Shown here in pieces: positions 10,447-20,637 of a DNA stretch of 21,100 nucleotides. A program made the translations under genes and the position numbers. The notes under the pieces are model-generated. The model saw nothing but the letters and a program-made list of their open reading frames with translations, was not told the origin of the DNA and searched no databases. The stretch's first letter is position 1. The number at the start of each line of letters is the position of its first letter. This DNA is from Spirogloea muscicola (Eukaryota > Streptophyta > Zygnematophyceae > Spirogloeales > Spirogloeaceae), in contig WELB01000146.1 of assembly GCA_009602725.1 (NCBI GenBank), positions 276,854 to 297,953 on the forward strand, read 5' to 3'.

Positions 10447-10503
10447 AAGTGGCTCTCCCAATGGGGGCAAGGGCTGTGAGAAGCCAGCCCGAAAAGAATT
10501 GAC
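10446..10503 (+). repeat. Dispersed repeat copy 5 (core only) ending at shared flank
   Basis: A 58-base core identical to copy 4 is followed by the 24-base stretch 10503-10526 (CACATCCGACAG...AGCTGCCGG), which is the reverse complement of 989-1012. The assembly gap starts immediately after it. Confidence 0.85.
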
Positions 10504-10526
10504 ACATCCGACAGACTAGCTGCCGG

Positions 10527-12241
<1,715 letters not shown>

Positions 12242-12914
12242 CACCAGCGACGGCCAGCGACTGAGACTCTGCAAGCTGCAGGCGAGCACAGACTGCAGCC
12301 ACAGCGGCAGCTTGTCACGACAAAGGTTGTCAGGCACGCGAACGGTTTCGGAAGCCTTCCTGCTCCTCCTTGAAAGCTCAGAGGAAGGAGGGAGGCGGCA
12401 AGGGTAGAGAGCCGGCTGCCAGACTTGGTCGCACAATGTTGGCAGGCCTTGGTCGTGGCACAAAGGTCCTGCAGCAGCTCTGCATAGTGCAGCCGCCTTC
12501 CCAGCGCCTCTCTAAGCTGCTCCTTTGCTGGTGCAGCCCTGAGAGCAAGCTGCTCACAAGCAGACGCTCCTTTCCGCGCACGTATGGCCTACTGCCTGCT
12601 CCTTCCACACAGATCTGCCATGAGACGTACATCAAAGCACTGGGTTGGCCTACTTGACAGGAAAGGGGGTAACAATTTTCCAAGTGGAGGGGTATGAAAA
12701 AACAGGTGTCGCCACTGTGTCTGTGCTTCTGTGCATTTTAGCAAGCCAGCTCTTTGTTCGCAAATGCTTGTACTAATTAGAGGTGCAGTGTGGTAGTTAT
12801 TGGGTGGACAAGGCTTACCCTTGTGCTGTGCAAAGTAGCATTGCAGCCGCATCGACGGCACTGCAGGGTCCTGAGATCTGAGGCCAATGCAAGCGGTGTG
12901 ATGATAGGGCTGGT
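12242..12914. other. Intergenic region between convergent genes
   Basis: This interval holds the 3' UTRs of the SNF12-type gene (plus) and the transporter gene (minus). Short open frames on both strands show no recognisable family. I see no convincing gene, tRNA or element. Confidence 0.5.
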
Positions 12915-15900
12915 TCAGGGGGCCACGCCGCTGTGCTGTAACGCAGCTAGAATCCGCTGCTGGCGGCCAAGCGCAACGGCAACGGCCAGCCAAGCAAGGC
13001 AGACCTACGCAGAGCATCAGCAGTTAGTACTCTGTTAGTACAGTTAGTACAGTGAGTTAGTACTTTGTGATGCCTTTGTTGGGCTTGAAAGGGCATGAAT
13101 AGAGCATCCCCCTTACAGGGATTGCCGAAGCCGCCACGCCTGAGGGCCCCATCGCAAGCTTGCTGCCAAGAATGTGATAGACACCGGCTGCCAGGGCGTC
13201 ACCCAGCCGCTGGACCAGCGTGTCAATCAGCACCTGCGAGCGAGCGGCGATGAGCGGCGCAGCTGCAGCCGCTTGCCAATATTCTGCCTACACAGCGTTA
13301 ACTTCAGCATAGGTTATGTAAGAGGGCTTGGAGATCGCCATTGGCGCCCTTACCTTGGCCTTGTATTTCTCCTCGCTAGTCACGACTGTGAAGAGCACCT
13401 CGCGACCTGGCCGCGTCAACACGTAGTTGACAACCTGCCAATTAAGAGCGCTAACATTTACTGGCAGTGGCAGCCTCATTCGCGTCCTGTCTGATATAGT
13501 TGGGCGCCCACGGGCAGTTGCAGGATGTTTTTGGCACTTTGACCAGGTGCGCAGTCACCTTGCGGGAGGCTTCTGCAACGGTCACGATGACTGGTGAGGG
13601 CGAGAGTGCAATGGCAGCCATGCCTGCCAGCGCCGCAAGCGGAGTAGCGCAGAGAGCTGGCACCACCCCAAGGTGCTCCAGGACCCTTCCCTGCCGAGCC
13701 CAGTGGACGGTCTTGAGTAAAGTTCTTGCAGGCTGGAGTCTTAAGTTAGGTTCATGCTGAGAAGTCTGAGAGAGAGGACTAAGTACAAAGGCAATCTCCA
13801 AAAAATAATGAAGAGAGAGAGTATGGCAGGCTAACTGACATAATCTCAGTGGCCAAGTGTCAGAGAGTTGGCCAAATTCTTGTATTGTGAGGCGCAACTT
13901 CTGCATGTACGAGGCAATCTGGTATTAGGCAGGGAGAGGCATACCGTGACTGTGAGCTGGAAGGAGAATGTCGTCACAGCGGAGAGGCCGTTGATATTGG
14001 CGATGAGCCTCCGGCGTGCGACTGCGCTCTCCACCTTGGCAGACAGAATTGCCGCTTTCTGCACACTCAAGGGATCGATCAGAACCTTATGCAGATGTGG
14101 ACATTACCTTTCAACTTCCAAGTGCTAGGGTCTAGGTTCAAAGTATAGGATGAGGAAATTGACTGCGTGATAGAAGTTCGATGGTACAAACGATTAACGC
14201 CAAGGGCTTGAGTATAGTGTGCGCTTCACGTGCAAGCATCCTGATTGCAGAGCAGTCGGAGGTGACCACAATACACAGCATGCCAAGGTGGTGAATGTGT
14301 CCGGACAAACAAACGCATTGGTACGGTAGGAACCTCAAAGTAGAAGAAGGACGAGACAGCAGCATTGAGGAGGAGGAAGAGGCAGACACGAAGCAGGTAC
14401 GGCGATGCCGCGACCAGGCGCGCGCCTGCGAGAAGCTCCACTGGGCCTCGGCCAGTTGCTGGTGACAGGCTGGTGCTGCTCCTCCTGGCACGTCCCTCTT
14501 CCGCTGCTCTTGCCGGTGAGGAAGTTCGCGACCGAGCTGGCAGGGGGCTGACTGAGCTTAGTGGCGTAAGGACTGCCGCTGCTGGTGCGGAGCGGGGGCT
14601 GATGGCGCTGGCTGGATGCGCGGCTGCCAGCAGCGGCTTTGCTGGGCTGTCTGCGGATGCTACCGCATCACTGCCCGTCAATGGAGCCATGCGCAGCGAG
14701 CCACCAAGCTCCTTAACACTGCCGATCTGTGCAGCGCAGCGGCCTGCAAGCTCCATGGCTGCAGCCGCCGCAACGAGGAGAGCTGTCGCGCTGCGAAAGC
14801 GGCTCTCAGTTGTCCACTTTCTGGAGCGGTGCACGGCATGACAGCATCACTTTATCGACCAAAGCCTGCTCTTTGCAAAGCGCATGGCTCTCACCGGATC
14901 CGGAGGAGGCCATCGCTGAGGCGAGGAGGGAACCGCTGAGCTGGCCGAGTGTCGCGCCGGCACCAACAAAGCCAAAGAGCCGCGTCGCAGCAGGCGGGGC
15001 CATCACGTCCGCAAGGCGCACCCACATTGCCGATGTGGCAAAGAGATTCAGCAGCGCAATCTGGGTGTGAAGGACCACAATGGCAGGATGAAAAGCTAGG
15101 CTTTTACATCTGCGTCATGTCTTCGGTTGGCTAATTTGCTATGGCGCTTTGGCGTTGCAAGCGGACCTGAAAGTCTGGAAGTGCCCACCCAATGCAGCCA
15201 TGCCTCCAGTATACAAGATTGCATCTTTTGACGTTGGCTCGTTAGTGATCGCAGAGCCTGAAATCCGTTTCTCTCATTCAGAATCAAAACAAGAATCAGA
15301 TAAGATTCAGGGTTTGCCTAGTGATGAAGCGTACAGACTTCTCACCCAGACAAAGTAGAGGCTGCGGACAGCGAAGAAGGCCAGCGAGATGTCCTTCACA
15401 GCCGTGAGGGAGTGGCGTTCGCGTAGATCTGCAGCATCAGCAGCTGCTGGGACTGCAAGGTAGAGCGCAAGGAACCCGAGGAGGGAAACGGCGAAGAAGC
15501 GGTAGAGCAGCAGCAGGGCACGTGCCTTGGGCAGGCGCGGGTGCGCAAGCATGGAGGACGCTGCAGGGGCTGCCACCAGCGTGACTACCAGGGACGCCAA
15601 GAAGAGGCCTGTGGTGGAGCCAGCGAAGATGCCGCCGTCAGTGTGCGACCAGGCCAGTGACTCCATGGCTCAGCCAAATCCTTTGCCAGATCATGCTAGC
15701 AAGGACTGAGAGCATGTACCTGGCAGAGTGCCCGTCCCAAGACTGATGCCAGCCTCGTCTCGCAGTGGCAGGCAGAGGAAGTAGGCGGCCAGCAGCTGCA
15801 CAAGAGCGGGCCATGGGGGCCGTCTGCGGTGCTCAGACAGCCAGCCATGGCTGCCTGCAATGTGCTGCTTGAGTTTTCACATGATCGCGACACTTGGACA

Positions 15901-16271
15901 CGAGTAATTAGCTTGATTCCACAGACCTGGGGTACTGTTGTCCAGCCCACTCACTGCAATCGCCTAGCCATGTGGTGGCTACCGACCAGGCCACACTCAT
16001 GTGGACCAATGAAGAGCCATTGGGGTGTGGTGCTGGTGGGGGTGCTCACAAAGTAGAAGCCGCAGAAGGCCTGGAGCACCAGCCCAACCTCGTCGTCCTG
16101 CACGTCCACAATTCGTCGCAGGGGCTGCAGCGGCAGCAGCGGCGACAACGACCGGGCTTCAAAAAAGGCGGCTGGCAGCCTGCAGGCTGTGTTGCTGATG
16201 AAGGAGTCAATGCAGGGTCGGAGCACGATCTGCAGGAGGTGCTTGACGTCCCACTTTGCGCAGCAGCCGGA
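12915..16271 (-). CDS. TLC/ATP:ADP antiporter-like multi-spanning transporter
   Basis: A polytopic membrane protein of the broad MFS/TLC class that includes plastid and bacterial nucleotide (NTP/NDP) exchangers; the substrate cannot be deduced here. Exons (minus): 16271-16050 (N-terminal limit uncertain), 15795-15720, 15608-15346, 15060-14895, 14782-14334, 14058-13945, 13690-13559, 13434-13354, 13233-13117, 13004-12915 (stop TGA). All phases agree, giving 495 residues from the second exon on. Motifs: CLPLRDEAGISLGTGTLPG, GLFLASLVVTLVAAP, ALLNLFATSAMWVRLADVM, TRLFGFVGAGATLGQLSGSL, SPYLLRVCLFLLLNAAVSSF, VESAVARRRLIANIN, GRVLEHLGV, AEASRK, VLTRPGREVLFTVVTSEEKY and VLIDTLVQRLGDALAAG. A Ser/Ala/Pro-rich insert of about 95 residues lies in the fifth exon. 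No ATG occurs in the first listed exon, so a further 5' exon probably lies between 16280 and about 16560. Membrane location, plastid or otherwise, is not resolved because the N-terminus is missing. Confidence 0.85.
13023..13062 (-). promoter_or_regulatory. Four tandem TACTAAC branch-point consensus sequences
   Basis: On the minus strand, TACTAAC occurs at 13062-13056, 13049-13043, 13040-13034 and 13029-13023, inside the last intron (13116-13005) of the transporter gene. The presumed branch adenosines lie about 19, 30, 39 and 52 bases from the acceptor G at 13005. UACUAAC is the optimal spliceosomal branch-point sequence known from budding yeast. The sites form a small 9-13 base tandem repeat. 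Confidence 0.7.
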
Positions 16272-16279
16272 CTGCGGCG

Positions 16280-17098
16280 TCCTCTATGCCGCTGCTTGGC
16301 CAGCGCAGGGGCATGCTGGCCGCAGGGATGGCCAAGAGGCAGCGCCGCCCTCCAAGTGGGTTAACCCAGCTGCCTGCTCCTCCTCTGTTGCCTTTCTGGG
16401 GACCTGGCCAAGCTGGTGCCAGCAATGGGCATGGGTCATGCTTCCGCCATGCTTGCCGGCTCGTGAACCATGGCGGAACGGCGGCTAGCGGCGCGAAGAT
16501 GTCGCTGGCAATCGCTGTGCTTTGGCTTGGACGGCCAGCACAGGTCCAGAGTCGCTAATGTCAGGTCAATTGAGTTCCGATGACTCTAACAGTACGCAAT
16601 GAGAGCCGGAGCGGTAAGCACGATCGAGCTTCTCGGATGAAGCGAGGTTTCCCGTGTTGTGAAGGCTCCAGGAATCAAGCGACGCTGGGGCTGCCGAGAA
16701 CATGCAGGACTGCATCTGACGAGGAAAGGAACGACTTTCTTCGAAGAACTGGTTCACATTCATATGTAAACAAAGGGGCGGTGGCTGAGAAAGGTTGGCG
16801 CAATGAAGAATGGACAAGATAGTGTCGGCTTGTGAAGATGGTGTCGGCGATGCCAACACCATCGCCCGGGCACGACATTCTGGCATACGCGGATTCTCCT
16901 GTGGCGCATGCGTCGCGGTCAGCCCGTGTCGGTCGCCATCGGAAATTGGTGAACTGCCGTGGCGGCGCGGTGCAGATCTGCCGCTTCCCGGATTCTTATA
17001 CCGGAGTGGAGGGCAGGACTCAGAAGCGCCGTCGCCGCCGGCCGCCGCCGCTGCGGCCATGATCCGCGCGGCGCCGCCGCGGCGGGCCGCCGGCGACG
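16280..17098. other. Divergent intergenic/5' region, no complete gene recognised
   Basis: Between the transporter (minus) and the EMG1 fragment (plus) I find no family match. Open frames of 80-180 codons exist on both strands but have mixed codon use and no motifs. Upstream transporter exon(s) may lie between 16280 and 16560. A 12-base-arm hairpin lies at 16837-16863, and GCC-rich low complexity starts at about 17028. Confidence 0.45.
16837..16863. repeat. Hairpin with 12-base arms and 3-base loop
   Basis: GATGGTGTCGGC (16837-16848) and GCCAACACCATC (16852-16863) pair over 12 positions with one mismatch, around the loop GAT. A partial extra copy of the left arm (GATAGTGTCGGC) lies about 18 bases upstream. 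No gene in the immediate surroundings explains it. Confidence 0.55.
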
Positions 17099-17200
17099 AT
17101 TCTGGACAGCCCATTAAACAAGGCGGGATTTCTCAAGGGACTGTACGTGCTGACTGATCGGAACGTGCTCATTCAAGTAAACCCTCACATTCGAATACCT
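17063..17200 (+). pseudogene. EMG1/NEP1 (18S rRNA pseudouridine N1-methyltransferase) fragment, truncated
   Basis: From 17099 to 17200 the frame reads [10 protein letters not shown], then [12 protein letters not shown], then QVNPHIRIP. This matches the conserved central block of EMG1/NEP1, a SPOUT-class methyltransferase that modifies 18S rRNA and is needed for small-subunit assembly in the nucleolus. Only about 34 codons match. The frame upstream is GCC/CGG-rich, does not look like the usual preceding family sequence, and has a stop (TGA 17060-17062). Downstream, the frame runs into the single N at 17201 and the expected continuation (RTF..RF) is absent. I call it a broken or partial gene. 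Because it ends exactly at the N, a contig join cutting a real gene is more likely than a true pseudogene. Confidence 0.8.
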
Positions 17201-17210
17201 NCGGCGGCGG

Positions 17211-17230
<20 letters not shown>
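17201..17230. other. Single-N scaffold join followed by (CGG)n
   Basis: One N at 17201 is followed by about nine CGG triplets. An EMG1 fragment ends on the left and the first recognisable mitoferrin-like exon begins on the right. The pattern of N plus GC triplet run resembles the join at 10527-10951. Sequence contiguity across 17201 should not be assumed. Confidence 0.7.
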
Positions 17231-17241
<11 letters not shown>

Positions 17242-19565
17242 CTCGGAGCCGTGGCCCTGGTCGGCGCGCGCGCGCGGAGCCTCCTCAAGCAGGTTCCCCT
17301 CCTCGAGCGCGCCGGTGAGGCTTCGCCACTCTGCCTCCGCCACTGGCGCTGCGGCTTAGCAGTGTGCTCCTCATGACAGTTGCATAGAAGCAAGTGGCAA
17401 GGTACATCTCCACTCAATCTTAAGTACTATACTGCGGCAAAGGGAATGTGCTTCATGTATTGAATTTTAGAAGTGCCTGTTCTTGACGACTATCTACTAC
17501 AGTACCTTCATCCCTTCTCCTGATTCTGATGACCTTCGTTGGCGTGCTCACCGATGAATGCCACCTGGTCAAGAACTGGCTCTCGCCCGCCAGTCGCACA
17601 GTCTCTTCTGCCCTGCCTTCTAACATTATGCCTTCAAATGCTCAAGTCGCTGTGAGGGCTTGGAGCCGTCGTTTGTGACGTTCAGCGGCCTGTTGCAGGC
17701 ATTGGAGCAATAGCTGGCGGCATCGCAGGCGGATTCACCAATGCTGCCCTGCACCCAATCGACACTGTGAAGACCAAGCTCCAGATGCGGGGCTCTTCCA
17801 CGCTCTACGCCGGCCCGGTCGACGTCGTCAGGAAGGTACAAGGGCCAGCTTCGCCTTATAGCAGGACCTATGTCGAGCTTCAAGGTCACAAGATCCCCCC
17901 GCTCACTGTCTCTGGCGCTTGATTACTGTGAATGCAGGTCTTGGCGAAGCAGGGAATGGCGGGGTTTTACTGCGGTTTGCCGGCTGCCGTACTAGGCTCC
18001 GTGGTGTCCTCGTCCATCTACTTTGGCACGTACGAGTTTGGCAAGGGCCTCCTCGCTTTGACGCCACGGTGCCCGCCACCGCTGGTCCCCCCGTTCGCTG
18101 CTGCCGTTGGGAACATCACCTCCTCCGCTGTCCTCGTGCCCAAGGAGGTCATCAAGCAGCGGATGCAGGTGCGACTCACCAAAGATCTGCAGTGCCACTG
18201 CAATCCAAGCATTGGTCTGGCTGGGTACATTCTGCTGCATTTGATGAAGCCCGTCATCTGGTGATCATCATACCTTGGCTTCCATGATACCATCAAAATA
18301 TCAACTTATTCAAATCTTGTTGCGGTGCTTGGGCGTGGCACAGGCTGGAGCGCAGGGCACAGCACGCGAGGTTTTCCTCAGCACGGTGCGCAATGAGGGC
18401 GTGGGCGGCCTCTATGCAGGCTACTCGGCGGCGCTCCTCCGCAACTTGCCGACTAACATGATCAACTTCTCTACCTTTGTATGTTGCACAAGCCAAAGGA
18501 AGTGTGTCACTCATTACATTGGCCTTGCATGCGAGTGCTAGTCTATTGGCTGTTCTCGTCAGCTCTTGTGCTTGTTGCGCGAGTGCCCAAAGTGCTAACA
18601 CGGTGTTAGTCCACTTTGCAACCTATACCAATGTTCTCACATGTCACTTGACAGTACGTGATTGTGGAGTACAAGTAGAGGCCAAGCAAATAGTCAAGGA
18701 CAAGGACTGCCCATTTTGATCCTGCATGTATTGCATGATTGTGGTCTTCCTGCAGGAATACTTGAAGTCGCTGTGGCTATCAAGGTCCGGGCGTGCAGCA
18801 TTGGAGCCGTGGCAGAGTATGCTGTCGGGCGGCATTGCAGGGGCGCTGTCAGCTGGCCTCACCACGCCACTGGATGTCGTAAAGACGCGGCTCATGACAC
18901 AGGCCCGATCTTCAGTAGCCGCTGGGGGCGTATCTGGCACGCAGGTTCGGGCCCGGCTGCATATTTTTTGCAACGTGCAAATGGGCTGACAATGTCACAA
19001 TAAATGCTCCTCAGACGGGCCATGTGTAATACTTGGTGTGCGCATTTTATGTGCCACTCAAGCTTCACATGGTCCTTGAACAAGCCATGACAATATAAAG
19101 TGGGCTTGCATGGCTGGCTTGTTGGTGCAGCTGGAGGCAGCTGCTCGGGCGCAGGCGATAGCAGCATACACATACAAGGGCGTGGCATCGACACTGCAGC
19201 GCGTCTGGATTGAGGAGGGCCTGCATGGTGTGACCCGGGGAATGATGCCACGCCTGCTCTACAATGCGGCATTCTCATCGGTCGGCTTCTTGTCATTCGA
19301 GACGCTGCGCGTCTTCCTCATGCAGATCCACCTACGACAGCAGCAGCAGGCTGCTGCACATCGAGAGCCCCTCGGTGTGGCAGAAGAACCAGCGCCACGG
19401 CATAGAGTGCCGCAGCATCAGGAAGTAGCTGCGCACCAACATGCAGGACTTCTTGATGAGCTCGACCTCATCCGAGCCAGGGGGCAGAGTGGAGTGCAGG
19501 GTCTCGCTGCCGAGCATGAGCAGGGGCGCGAGCTAAGTGTGCCGCGAGATGGGTACAGGCTCTAG
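17231..19565 (+). CDS. Mitoferrin-like mitochondrial-carrier family protein, plastid MFL1 type (5'-partial)
   Basis: An SLC25-fold transporter whose best match is plant MFL1 (At5g42130), an inner-envelope plastid carrier linked to iron transport. Exons: 17231 (or earlier)-17314, 17699-17835, 17938-18168, 18344-18478, 18756-18944 and 19131-19565, all with GT-AG borders and compatible phases. The three carrier signatures are present: PIDTVKTK in repeat 1, PKEVIKQR in repeat 2 and PLDVVKTR in repeat 3. Other matches are GGIAGGFTNAALHP, GFYCGLPAAVLGS, SSSIYFGTYEFGK, GLYAGYSAALLRNLP, GTQ followed by YKGV, and TRGMMPRLLYNAAFSSVGF. The six-helix core is complete. The transit peptide and start lie left of the CGG run or are missing. 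Family similarity ends near 19345; the frame runs on for about 73 codons to TAG 19563-19565 through a stretch better explained as an antisense exon, so the true C-terminus is uncertain. Confidence 0.93.
19332..19532 (-). CDS. Terminal exon of an unidentified antisense gene
   Basis: Read on the minus strand, an acceptor CACACTTAG at 19533-19534 opens a 66-codon frame ending in TAG at 19334-19332. It has strongly biased codons (CTG/CTC, GAG, AAG, CGC, TAC, TTC) and a natural-looking composition, including GSDEVELIKKSCMLVRSY and RHSMPWRWFFCHTEGLS. The opposite (MFL1) frame here is Gln/Ala/Glu/His-rich low complexity, as expected for the complement of a real coding exon. I do not recognise the protein. 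The upstream exons would lie between 19560 and 21100 but could not be chained convincingly. The gene would be convergent with and overlapping MFL1. Confidence 0.5.
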   Translation of the reverse strand, partial: LAPLLMLGSETLHSTLPPGSDEVELIKKSCMLVRSYFLMLRHSMPWRWFFCHTEGLSMCSSLLLLS

Positions 19566-20151
19566 GTTCGGCTCTTTGGCATAGAACCTTCAAGTACTTA
19601 GGCCTCTGGCCTTTGCCGTCTTGACCTGACTGTTAGTTTCCTTAGCTAGAGCGAGAAGCGTTTAGCTGTTAGAAATTCTTCCCTTGGCTCACAGTCTTGG
19701 GGAGAGGCCTCATTATCTGTGTGCCACTTCGGCTTAGTGGCTGCAACTCGGCCGTGCTTGCCAGCCCGGCGCGGCACCACCCTGGGTGAGCTTCCGGGCG
19801 TGGTTCCAAACGTTGAGGTCTCACATGGCGTACATGCAACCATGAGGTTTTGGTCGTTGTAGTACCATTTGCGACGTCGCTCTGACGCACAACGTGCTGC
19901 AGACTCGCATTGCACATAAGATATGTTGCTGCATGCTTTGTGACGCAATGAGCGAGGCGGCACAGCAAGAGGCATGTCATCGACGGCCATGCCAGCGGGT
20001 CATGCACCTGATCCTTTGCAAGGATGAAGCAGAGTTGCACAGACACTATTCCATTGCTCAAGGCATCTGCATGATGTGGAACCTTGATAGAGGAACAGCC
20101 ACCTCGGCTGTACGCCTGCTGCTCCTTCTGAAGGATTTTGGACAATTACCT

Positions 20152-20637
20152 TCAACCAGGTAATAGCAACTGTGCTATTACCTGCTCAAGACGAGTTGGT
20201 GCAGAAGAAGCTCTGATATGGGTTGCAGCCAGTGCAGAGCTTTCTCGGGAGCACAGGACTGACATGTTCGGACCCACAAGCCTCATAGAAGGCACATCTC
20301 CTTGAGCTCCTATCTCCTGGCCAACCTTGGCCATGGCGCCGTCACAGCTCCTCAGCGACTCTAGCATTCTACATGCGAAGAAAGGTTTGTTACTGCAGTG
20401 GCCGCAACACTGCTCAAAAGGGCACTGATGGCCACAATGGCTCGGCAGCCGCAGCCGATTGACGTAAGAGGCTGCCACCTCGGCTGCAATGGGGCGTATG
20501 CACGGCCGGCCTGGGGGCCAAAAGCCTGCCTTGGGCTGAGGCGCTTGGAGCAAGAAGAAGAGGGCCCGACACCTTTGGTGGGCCTCGCAGCTGACAGAAG
20601 AAGCAGGTGAATTGACGACAACAGTACCAATTGCCAA
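20152..20637 (-). CDS. Hypothetical open frame, possible exon(s) of unidentified minus-strand gene
   Basis: A 161-codon frame without family match. It is preceded by a plausible acceptor (TTCTTCTGTCAG, near 20590) and contains a plausible donor (GAGCAG|GTAATA at 20164/20163). In between it shows fairly biased codons in the stretch PIAAEVAASYVNRLRLPSHC and a Cys/His-rich piece. Other phases are also open over parts of it, so the frame is not certain. It could belong to the same gene as the exon at 19532-19332. Confidence 0.25.
   Translation of the reverse strand: MAIGTVVVNSPASSVSCEAHQRCRALFFLLQAPQPKAGFWPPGRPCIRPIAAEVAASYVNRLRLPSHCGHQCPFEQCCGHCSNKPFFACRMLESLRSCDGAMAKVGQEIGAQGDVPSMRLVGPNMSVLCSRESSALAATHIRASSAPTRLEQVIAQLLLPG
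20157..20184. repeat. Perfect palindrome carrying a splice-donor sequence on both strands
   Basis: CAGGTAATAGCA (20157-20168) and TGCTATTACCTG (20173-20184) are exact reverse complements around the four-base loop ACTG. Each strand therefore reads CAG|GTAATA, a good GT splice-donor context. It lies at the likely end of a minus-strand exon. Confidence 0.7.

Larger units (their letters stand above)
10124..10526. other. Intergenic, mainly dispersed repeats
   Basis: Upstream flank of the CPSF-A gene. Beyond the repeat copies 3-5 I see no gene. Long open frames here arise because the repeat core stays open in several phases; the minus-strand reading beginning MSILFGLASHSPCPHW recurs in each copy. 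Confidence 0.5.

Noticed and set aside
16566-17114. 182-codon minus-strand open frame
   Set aside because: No recognisable family, mixed codon use, no supporting splice pattern, and it overlaps the EMG1 fragment and low-complexity GCC sequence.
19646-20145. 114- and 158-codon minus-strand open frames
   Set aside because: They overlap each other in different phases, neither shows family motifs, and no splice chain to the exon at 19532-19332 could be built.
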